Assembly (NCBI GenBank): GCA_037893225.1
Contig: JAZGUH010000755.1
Location: 248,001 to 312,000, forward strand
DNA length: 64,000 nt
From: Hippasteria phrygiana
Lineage: Eukaryota > Echinodermata > Asteroidea > Valvatida > Goniasteridae
Reading direction: 5' to 3'
This document shows, one piece after another, positions 56,301 to 64,000 of this stretch (its first letter is position 1; every line of letters starts with the position of its first letter). Below the pieces are notes generated by a model. That model was not told where the DNA came from. It was given only the letters and a program-made list of their open reading frames with translations, and did not search any database. A program made the position numbers and the translations under genes.

Positions 56301-59300
56301 TATACAAGTGTATGTGCTGATGATATTATTAATATTACGCTATTTGCGAGGTCGAACATCCGGGAACTTCGCTTGAACTTTGTATAAAAAACCAATGGTT
56401 GCTATGCATCGCGAAGGGGAAAACAACCACATCGGGAAGATGTGATGTCATGCCGACCTCCAGAATGTTTGAAATGACGTTCATTTATAGGCTATGTATT
56501 GAAAGTTCCAACATCCCCACCCCCTGACCTACAGTTTACACTGGGAGACAGCTTGTTGTCACACAATATAAAAAAATATCACGAGAGAAACGGGCCAGTG
56601 AGTTGAATTTACAAACATGTTTATAGATCTTTGATTGTTGTATCACACATTACGACAGTGTGGAATGTCTTAAGGAGTGTTCTCCTCAGGGAAACACAAT
56701 TCATTCCACACTATTGTTTACCATTATCCATAGATAATCCTCCGACTTTTGTGAATGATCCATGCCAATCACCATTCAGTCAGCAAGCACCGGCAGGGAG
56801 TGATCGAGTAGCCGTGTCCTTGCCTACTCCCTTAGCCACTGATCCTCCTAATGTCAACCCAACAGTAACATGTCAACCATCAGCTGGTGACTCGTTGCAG
56901 ATAGGTGACCACACAGTCACATGTACGGCTACTGATACTGGTGGGGAAACGGCAACTTGTACATTTATAGTGACTATTACAGGTAGGACTTTGCTACAGC
57001 TTTTTAGACATAACCATGGATTATTTAAATTAGTTGTGGGTACAACCAATATGCATGACCAAACAAAACTAAACAACAAACTAATCTATTTTGTTGGTAA
57101 CTCATAGCTCAAAACTTCAATCTCAAAAGAAATAAACTGTTTAAAATGTAAAATAATTTTTTTCAATTTAAATTTTTCAATTTAAATATTCGGAAATGAA
57201 ATGCAGAAGAAAAGGATGATTTTCTTGATTACAAAGTTGTATTGTATTGTATCCACTTGTACTTTCAACAGGGAAATGAACATTTCTCATCGTGACCAGA
57301 GGTAGCCTCATTTTAGTGTGTGCGCTGAAACTCTCATCAAATATTTGGTCACTAAAAAGTATTATGATTATGATGATTAGTTTTCTGCATCATTATGACT
57401 GCTTTTATGCATGTTTTTGACTGAAAATTCTTCCGAAATTGAACATTCAAATATTCGATCGACTGGAGATTCAGTTATTTGAATATTGAATTATTTAAAT
57501 TGACTACTAAGCCCTTATCTTCATTGTATTTTGCATATTTAGAGGATTTGCATGTTCTATTTTGTTATCCGAACCTGGTAGTTTGGCATTTTATTTTATT
57601 TTATTTATTTATTTATTTATTTATTTCTGTATCCAACAGTGAAAGCGCCAAAATGGATGGATAGATTGATTGTACATTAATATTAAAATACATCCAATCA
57701 TTTAAAACACACATAAACAGAAAAATAAATAAAACATAGCACAATAAAAGCATTTGGGCATTAAAACAAAACTAAATCAGATAAATTTATAGTTTCATTT
57801 ACCCATTCTAGATTTTGATGAGTGCAGTGCAACAGACTCTGATAAACATAACTGTCATATCAATGCCGACTGCACCAATACAGATGGTGGCTTCAGTTGT
57901 ACATGTAAAGACGGCTACGATGGAAATGGAAGGATGTGTACAGGTAGGATGATTGGTGAAAATGTGTCAAAGATATTTTTAAAAACTCTTTGTAATTGGT
58001 AATGTTCAGTGAGTGCTACAATGGTCCTGGAGAAAGTCACTGCAGTATGGTTTTAAAGTAGTCTGGTTTTTAATTGAAGTTCTTTGTTTCCCTTCCACAG
58101 ATTTTATTTTGTGTTTTTTTGCCAGGGTGGCCCCAGCATTTAATTCAATGAACTTCACGAGGTGTAATGTGTCAGAGCTTGTTATTTGAACTTCTTTCAC
58201 AGATAACACAAACCCAGTGATCGATGCAAATACCTGTCAATCACCTCCAAGTCAAGTTGCTGATCCTAGAAGTATGACAACATCAGTCACATTTAACACT
58301 CCTACAGCCACTGATAGCACTGGTGTTACTCCGAGTGTGACATGTTCACCAGCATCAGGTGACCCATTCACGATTGGTAACACCACTGTCACATGTACAG
58401 CAATGGATGCCGCCGGAAATACTGCACAGTGTACATTCACAGTCACTGTTACAGGTAGGACAGATGCCTGAATTCTAAAATCACTTTGTACCGTCAATAG
58501 TTTGTATGGTTCAAATCAAACAGTTCGGATATTGCCCCGACTCTCCCAAAATTCAACATTGTATTGCTGGATTCTAATGGATTTGCTAGTGCCAGCCTCG
58601 CAAACTGACCCCTGCCCATTGCCAATCACTCACAGACGTTTGACGGATTATGGCAGATTTGGTATTGCATGTGTTTTGTAGTGATAGATTTTGACAGATC
58701 TAGGGAAATTCCTTGCCAAAAAGTCGAGAGGTTCAAAGTTTTAATTTGAAAGGTTTACTCTCTGTGCTGTCATATTTTTGTATCTTCCTAAGTTCACATC
58801 ACTCAAAATACACGCAAACATACATCCCATAAATAAGGATTCTGCATTTTTGCTAGCTCGGTAAGCACATAAATTCAGGCCGCTTAGCACAGAATCCAGC
58901 AATATTGATGCCTTGAATTGGGCCCAGTTTTCAACTGGGTTTTGCTCAGAACATAAATTTATGAAGCCATACTTGTGCATAGCAGATCCAAGGAATGGTT
59001 TTGTTACTCCCTTAGTGTTATCATGTTTTTATAGTCTTATTTGGTTTTTGTGATAACTGTATAGAGCAACGGGCAATTTCACGGAGCTGCTTAGCACAAC
59101 AATTTGTTTAGCACCTTGCTTAGTTAAAACAGGTTACCAGCCAAAAGACCATGGGATTTTCATGCTAAGCAAACAACAGTTAAATGCCAGCCACAAGCGA
59201 TACACTTCACATCAAAATTTGGTTGGTAATCCTGTATTTACCAAGGAAGAATTTTCATGCTAAGCAAATTGTTGTGCTCGGCATCGCCGTGAAATTGGCC

Positions 59301-62300
59301 CCAGGTGTAGGAAAGTGCTGAATATTCCCAATTAAAATCGGTTGAGGTAAACACTAAACAGTAAACAACGAAGGGGATGGACAGTATGTATGATGGGTAT
59401 TTATTTTAGAAATTAAAGCTTTCAGGTCATTTTGTATTTCTAGTATTCTTTTTCCCATTCTAGATTTTGATGAGTGCAGTGCAACAAACTCCAATAAACA
59501 TAACTGTCATATCAATGCCGACTGCACCAATATACCTGGTAGCTTCACTTGTACATGTAAAGACGGCTACGATGGAGATGGAAGGATGTGTACAGGTAGG
59601 GTAGGGATGACTATCATAAGGAGTAGGAAACGTAATTTATGAAATACAAAGTGGAATAGCTGGATATTTCACTGACATGCAACTCAAAACCTATCTACAA
59701 CATGTTGAGTGGGATATATGTAGAGTATAAACACTACAAGCAAAAGTTAATTTAAAACTTTAGGTTTTTCTTATTGACTGAGATGACCTCATTGCAGTTG
59801 TAAAACAACTTAAGAATAATTAACCAAAATTATATATTTTTGTTGCAACGTACATGATAATGAGTAATTCCTTTTGCAAATATTCCCAGAAAACTACAAT
59901 ACAGAGATTGACTTGTTTAGTTTTCTCAATCATTGCGGCATATTTTCAAGATGTCCAAGATCCCCTTCCGATCCAGAACCATGTTTTCCCAAATTAATTA
60001 GCTTCACATGAGTCTTACTATTGCAGAATAAAAGAAGAAGCATGCCAATATAGTGTTTAGGTTTACCGAAGATTCTGGGGGTAATTATTGAATCTTGAAG
60101 ATTTTATCCGTTGCTTATTTGTAATGTCATTCCAATGGATCATAAGACCAACCACAGTATAAAGGGGCTCCATACCTGCGACCATGGTACATGTAGCTGG
60201 TATACTGTGTCACTTGTGTACATTTTAGGTTACCTTGTATACAAAACACATGTTTATTTCTTCATTTCTTACATTTCTTTAACCAGGGTGTGCCCAAACA
60301 GTTTAAATCTGGTTTCCATTGGGGTTTTACATACTTTTAAATAGAACTGAATATTTGCACAAATAAATGTTACCACAGTGGTGAGAGTTTAACAAGGATG
60401 CTTCTGTGCGATATTTAAAGCTCCAACTGCTTTGACACAATAGATGGTATTGTTTTAGTCTGTTTTAGCTGACATAAACATTTAATATACATGTACATGG
60501 GAACTACTCTGCAAAAATGAGTACCTTTTCACAGAAAGTGGAACATTTATGAATGAGCTGTTTAAGTGTAGAGAAGAGTCAGAGAAATATGTTGTACATG
60601 TGCTTCCTGTTTTCTGTTTTTACATTTATATTTTAATATTTATTTGCAATGGGGTCTGTCAATTAAAAGAAACACTTAAAACAGTTTGAGTCAGACACCT
60701 GCTGCGAAGATGGAATTTGCTTTGGGGATGAGGTAAATTGGAAGAGAAATGTTTGCACTTTCCCGAATCAGGTTAAGGTGGTCCAGAGGCTGTGGGTTCG
60801 AGTCCCGCCCTTCCAAGTAAGCCTGTGATTTGTTTCCTACAGACTCTAAACATTGACCATACAGTGCTTTATTCACTAAGTTGGGAAATGGCAAAAATCT
60901 CTTAATCAGACCTTATTGCCACGTTATAAAGCTTGTTTATTATTATTATTGTATTCAATTTTTTTATTTTAAATCTTTTTGGTAATGAATCCAAGGATTC
61001 CCCCAAAATGTATATCACTCGAAAGCCTTAAGAAACCTGCAGGGCCTTTTCTGAATCGAGTCAAAGTGGCTCAGAAAGAAAAGGCTCAAACACATTTTTT
61101 TAAAGATTTTTCAGAATCATGAAACTTGTTACATTAGTTTTGGGGAGGCATAAACTATCAGATAAGTCAAAAAAGTTGAAATTTTTTTGGCCGTTTTAGT
61201 TTAAAGTACGTAAAGCAACATCCCAGCAAACAATTTAACGTTTTCGGCACGTTTTCTGAACGTTTTCTGATGTTTTGCGGACGTTTCAAAAAAACGTTTT
61301 TTGGACGAAAGTTTGTGGACAGTTTTGGACGTTTTAAAAACGTAACTTTGTGACGTTCTAAGAACGTTCTAAGAACTTTCCCAGAACATAAAAAACGTGT
61401 TAAAAACTTTACTGGAATTAAGCTACGTTGCCAGATAGTAAGTGCAAATTTACAGAAATGAATGGAATAGAAGTAACTCATTACACCCATGTGGGACCAT
61501 TTTGGGCAGGGTCTGGGCTAGCCCTTTAAGTGCCCCATCAGCCAAAACTGTATGGGGCCCATATGGGCAACCCAATTGGGACCACTCAATTGCCCATCAA
61601 AGGCCTAACAAGGTCCCACTTGGGCTTGCTGGCTGGGATTATATATATAACCTACTACACACTACAAACTAAGCATTGTCATGAGTTACCTTTATATTTA
61701 ACTTTTCCTGCCATGATAAAGTCATGGTTTTCCATTAACAATTACAATATTTGAATACAAAAGGAGATTTAATACAATTGTTTACCTATGTTTGCAAAAA
61801 ATCCATATTTCTATGTAAAATTGTTTGAATAACTACACATTATGGTCAAGAAAGTGTGATTTTGGACTAAACACCAAAATTGAACATGACTTTTGTGAAC
61901 ACAAATTTCCTTAGTTCTGATTGGTCAGTTAGTACGTCCAGAAAAAAACGTTTTTTAAACGTTACAAAAGAACGTTTAATGTTGGTACATTTTGCAACGT
62001 CAAAAAGACCGTTTAAAGTATGTACATTTTCTGACGTCCGAAAAACGTTGTTAGAACGTCCGCGAAAAACCTCTGAATTGTACGTTATCTGCAACGTTTT
62101 ATACGCGTTTTAAAAACGTCCTTCTAAGACGAAGACGTAAGTGACCTAGTAGAACCTAACCAAAACGAACGTTTTGTGTTTGCTGGGATGTACGTGTACT
62201 CCATTTGTTTCACTGCACTTCCCAGTCTAAATGACAAACTCACGAAGAAGATAATGCAAGTTTCAGCAAAAATAATTTAAAAACAAAAGACACATTTGCA

Positions 62301-63343
62301 TTAATTTGTACTTTTTAAAACCGATTTAATGAGTATATTTTCATATTTTATAGCATTGTATTTTACTTGTGCAGATAGCACAAACCCAGTGATTTGTGTG
62401 TTTTTTTGTGTTTTTTTTCTTTGCTTCTTTTTTGTGTGTTTTTTTGCCAGGGTGGCCCTACTAGTTGACAAGTAAGCCAAGGGAAGCTTCCGGAAGGCAC
62501 ATTTTCATTTTTTTAAATTACTTAAACACCTTTGGGCCAATTCCGCTCAAACTCCATGTAATGCTATACCAAACCCCCCATTTTAAGCTTCTATAGTCAC
62601 CTTTAATTTTGACTTCACTCACCAGTCAGGCCGACCGTGAGAAATCTGAGCCTCTAGCCAAGTCCCATTTAGCCGGCCTAGCCGGCCTAGCCGGCCTAGC
62701 CGTAATTACCAGAGAAAGCATGCTGTCTGCGACTGTCTGCTTTTATTTACGCGTAATAGAAACTGCCTTCCAGAGACTCCCCTTGGAGTGCCCGAGTCAT
62801 TTTATGTGGGGTGCATGAACCAGGATTAATTTGACTTCTTTCTCAGATAACACAAACCCAATGATCAGTTGTGAAGATTCTTCAAGTCAAGTTGCTGATC
62901 CTAGAAGTATGACGACATCAGTCACTGCAGTATGGTTTTAAAGTAGTCTGGTTTTTAATTGAAGTTCTTTGTTTTCCTTCCACAGATTTCATTTTGTGTG
63001 TTTTTGCCAGGGTGGCCCCAGTAGTTGACAATTAAGTGAATTTAATTAAATGAACTTCACGAGGTGTAATGTGTCAGAACTTCTTTCACAGATAACACAA
63101 ACCCAGTCATCGATGCAAATACCTGTCAGTCACCTCCAAGTCAAGTTGCGGATCCTAGAAGTATGACGACGACAGTCACATTTAACACTCCTACAGCCAC
63201 TGATAGCACTGGTGTCACTCCGAGCCTGACATGTTTACCAGCATCAGGTGACCCATTCACGATTGGTGACATCCCTGTCACATGTACAGCTAGGGATGCC
63301 GCTGGAAATATTGCACAGTGTACATTCACAGTCACTGTTACAG
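53323..63343 (+). CDS. Gene B: secreted HYR/EGF multidomain protein, 3' end outside window (joined exons)
   Basis: Model: join of 53323-53389, 56734-56982, 57812-57943, 58203-58454, 59464-59595 and 63092-63343, 1,084 coding nt in the window. All junctions are GT-AG, phase 1. Order: signal peptide, HYR, EGF, HYR, EGF, HYR, with more exons expected to the right because 63344-64000 still matches gene A's intron. Compared with gene A it lacks the Thr-rich/EGF exon after the signal peptide, and its third HYR is a chimera of HYR 2 and HYR 3. The role should be as for gene A: a secreted adhesive or matrix protein. Gene B is divergently arranged with gene A across 34 kb, so they probably do not share a promoter. 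Confidence 0.78.
53448..53608. repeat. (GTTT)n microsatellite with T and G runs
   Basis: About 28 GTTT units interrupted by three 'ggggt' variants, then a run of about 18 T and 11 G. It lies in gene B intron 1 and is absent from gene A. Confidence 0.95.
53665..53757. mobile_element. Truncated hAT-like 'CAGGGGCGGATC' MITE
   Basis: 'ggaaccaggggcggatctag' through 'gtacaagcaaaaa' matches 16160-16270 inverted, with the same flank 'cagaaatgcaaatac'. Same insertion event as in gene A intron 1, later truncated. Confidence 0.75.
53758..54340. other. Intron 1 of gene B, nothing further
   Basis: No coding module. An A14 run is at about 54172-54187. Confidence 0.4.
54341..54488. mobile_element. 150-bp MITE with GCACGATRTGGGGG ends, copy 2
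   Basis: Starts 'ccctgcacgatatggggga', ends 'ccccacatcgtgcttca', shares 'agattattgttatctaacac' with the copy at 44217. An expanded G run replaces part of the interior. Inserted in gene B intron 1. Confidence 0.75.
54490..54590. other. Intron 1 block conserved with gene A
   Basis: 'aagaccagtgtct', 'agaacattctgtgcag' and 'tccaaacttgttgat' match 14530-14640 inverted. This is the last homology before the segment where gene A has exon 2; gene B is unrelated from here to about 55300. Confidence 0.65.
54887..55128. mobile_element. MITE-like element with inverted AAGACC / GGTCTT repeats
   Basis: 'agtcgagaccatccaagacc' starts a run of 'acaagacc' repeats; the far end has 'ggtcttgtg' repeats and 'gatggtctcga'. 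The two ends are inverted relative to each other. Present only in gene B. Confidence 0.6.
55300..55470. mobile_element. Internal fragment of the 'CGGCTTATAC' transposon
   Basis: Reverse complement of about 1095-1230 ('ctaatctgagctcaacagt', 'caattgaccagtgaaataat', 'aaacagacaaaaacgaac'). Neither end is present. It abuts the start of the near-identical segment at 55471. Confidence 0.8.
55471..56733. other. Intron 1 of gene B, near-identical to gene A 10611-11875
   Basis: Inverse copy of the gene A intron, including the GTCCAC/GAGGAC repeat. Homology to gene A restarts abruptly at 55471 after the transposon fragment. Confidence 0.8.
56734..56982 (+). CDS. Gene B exon 2: HYR module 1
   Basis: 249 bp, phase 1-1, acceptor 'tccatag', donor 'ACAG|GTAGGA'. 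Translation identical to gene A exon 3. HYR end block [17 protein letters not shown]. Confidence 0.9.
57812..57943 (+). CDS. Gene B exon 3: calcium-binding-type EGF module
   Basis: 132 bp, phase 1-1. [14 protein letters not shown] start, six cysteines, hydroxylation pattern [12 protein letters not shown]. Same protein as gene A exon 4. Confidence 0.9.
58203..58454 (+). CDS. Gene B exon 4: HYR module 2
   Basis: 252 bp, phase 1-1, acceptor 'tttcacag', donor 'ACAG|GTAGGA'. Starts [11 protein letters not shown], ends [17 protein letters not shown]. Three residue differences from gene A exon 5. Confidence 0.9.
59068..59303. mobile_element. MITE 'GGCAATTTCACGG', shared with gene A
   Basis: Inverse counterpart of 8049-8280, ends 'ggcaatttcacggagctgc' and 'gcatcgccgtgaaattggcc'. 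Confidence 0.7.
59464..59595 (+). CDS. Gene B exon 5: calcium-binding-type EGF module
   Basis: 132 bp, phase 1-1, acceptor 'attctag', donor 'ACAG|GTAGGG'. [14 protein letters not shown] start and GRMCTG end; two residues differ from gene A exon 6. Confidence 0.9.
59596..61044. other. Intron of gene B with SINE remnant
   Basis: 59600-60720 matches gene A 6606-7750 inverted. At 60770-60820 'gtgggttcgagtcccg' is the B-box fragment also seen at 6540-6605, here without the G-rich expansion. Nothing else recognised. Confidence 0.6.
61045..61190. repeat. Dispersed repeat also at 35955-36110
   Basis: Same block order as the spacer copy; absent from gene A, so inserted after duplication. Confidence 0.7.
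61218..62191. mobile_element. 974-bp DNA element with CATCCCAGCAAACA ends and AACGTT-rich arms
   Basis: Ends 'acatcccagcaaaca' and 'tgtttgctgggatgt' are inverted repeats. Both subterminal regions are packed with 'acgttt', 'aacgtt' and 'ggacgt' words (more than 25 in about 400 bp). The middle has a short 'tgggcccatatgggca'-type palindromic patch (61490-61640) and a block shared with 42670-42860. No transposase. Absent from gene A. Confidence 0.75.
62375..62393 (+). pseudogene. First HYR exon scrap (acceptor plus about 19 bp)
   Basis: 'tgcag' then 'atagcacaaacccagtgat' is the start of a HYR exon, joined at once to intron sequence 'ttgtgtgttttttt' that normally lies upstream of HYR 2 ('gccagggtggccc' follows). 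Confidence 0.7.
62847..62926 (+). pseudogene. Truncated HYR 3 exon, 5' part only
   Basis: After acceptor 'ttctcag' the sequence encodes [20 protein letters not shown], matching the start of gene A's HYR 3 exon, and its upstream intron also matches gene A ('ggggtgcatgaaccagg'). At 'gtcact' it switches to the intron that precedes HYR 2 (as at 58036). No donor lies at the right place, so the exon is dead or would cause mis-splicing if used. Confidence 0.8.
63092..63343 (+). CDS. Gene B exon 6: chimeric HYR module (HYR 2 start, HYR 3 end)
   Basis: 252 bp, phase 1-1, acceptor 'tttcacag', donor 'ACAG|GTAGGG', open throughout. The first part ([18 protein letters not shown]) and its upstream intron are HYR 2-like; the last part ([19 protein letters not shown]) and the following intron ('gtagggtatctatagagcta') are HYR 3-like. 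The module keeps both HYR cysteines and the terminal signature and should fold. Confidence 0.85.
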
Positions 63344-64000
63344 GTAGGGTATCTATAGAGCTATTATTACGCGTCCCTGCATTTTATTTAAGGCCTGATG
63401 AGTAATTACTTCTATCTATCTAAAGTGCATTCGAGATATTTTCAGAGATTTTTTGTTGCCTCAATTTGCTTTCCCTGTACCAAACGTTTGTCTATTTTAC
63501 TGCATGTATTTGTCTAAAATCCTCCTAATAACAAGATAAAGAAATATAAAAGGAGCAAACGAACAAAACCATGATCCAAACCAATCAGACAAAATTAATG
63601 AATGTAGAAAGACAGCACAACAGAATATCCATTCTTACAGACAGCTAGACGACAATCCACTTAAAAAAAAAAAAGGGGGATCAGATTGCACTCCAAGACC
63701 CTACCAAGCCAGTTTTAACGACCATTCAAAATGCGCATCAGATATGGAATTGGGATATTTTTATAGCGTTTAGTCCTGCTTAGAGTCTATGGAGGTTTGT
63801 CACTACTCTGGAAGTCACCTGGTTTATCAGAAAGCCAGTGCTTAAAAACAGCGATTTAATACAGCGATTTAATACAGCGATTTAATACGCCACTTCATTA
63901 AGCTCCGCCCCTTGAGGTATTGGCCAATCAAAGCTGTGACTATGGCCCGACAAAAGTTCGTCCTGTGTGACTGAAGCATGACGGACGGAAGCAAATGATC
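63344..64000. other. Intron of gene B, right end of duplication arm in window
   Basis: Inverse match to about 4615-5764. 'agcgatttaatac' is repeated three times at 63850-63890. No coding sequence; the next EGF exon is expected roughly 0.7 kb beyond the edge. Confidence 0.65.

Noticed and set aside
4615..64000. Explaining the inverted arms purely as an assembly mirror artefact
   Set aside because: The arms differ by an entire exon, a chimeric HYR exon, several transposons and many substitutions, so a plain mirrored copy is excluded. Joined divergent haplotypes remain possible and are listed as a check.

Overview
The window is animal (metazoan) nuclear DNA. Its genes are split into short exons of about 130-250 bp, each encoding one extracellular module (HYR or EGF) with phase-1 ends and GT-AG borders. 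They sit in a sea of transposon remnants. HYR-plus-EGF proteins, the THAP-type transposon, the RNase H-bearing LINE and the very frequent TACATGTA motif suggest a marine invertebrate deuterostome. An echinoderm is my best guess and a cephalochordate the main alternative; this is inference from module content, not a database match.

Layout: two paralogous secreted-protein genes point away from each other. Gene A lies on the minus strand (start codon at 16513, running left past position 548 and out of the window). Gene B lies on the plus strand (start codon at 53323, running right past 63343 and out of the window). Gene A encodes signal peptide - Thr-rich linker/EGF - HYR - EGF - HYR - EGF - HYR - EGF - laminin/MEGF-type EGF. 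Gene B encodes signal peptide - HYR - EGF - HYR - EGF - HYR in the part visible. The two genes lie in an inverted duplication whose arms run from about 18.3 kb down to about 4.6 kb and from about 52.8 kb to the right edge. The arms share exons, introns, several intronic transposon copies and the 5' flank. They differ in one whole exon, in a chimeric HYR exon, in indels and in new insertions, so they are real paralogues or strongly rearranged alleles rather than a simple mirrored copy.

The 34-kb spacer (18.3-52.8 kb) contains no host gene I can support. It holds, from left to right: a GGAGGATT-like minisatellite, the 3' end of a CR1/L2-like LINE, small MITEs, two minisatellites sharing one core in opposite orientation, a palindrome of about 1-kb arms (25.7-29.5 kb), and an RNase H-containing LINE (30.6-44.5 kb) broken into three pieces. 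One break is a 6,379-bp transposon (32589-38967) with a perfect 9-bp target duplication and a damaged THAP domain. That transposon itself carries nested elements, including a 520-bp array of 13-bp units and a RecQ-like helicase fragment. From 44.7 to 49.2 kb lies a repeat block carrying about twenty copies of a double TGACGTCA (CRE/ATF-type) motif, followed by three similar hairpins that differ by paired base changes.

Exon borders were set by eye from splice signals and reading phase; transcript data would be needed for the untranslated exons and for the parts of both genes outside the window.
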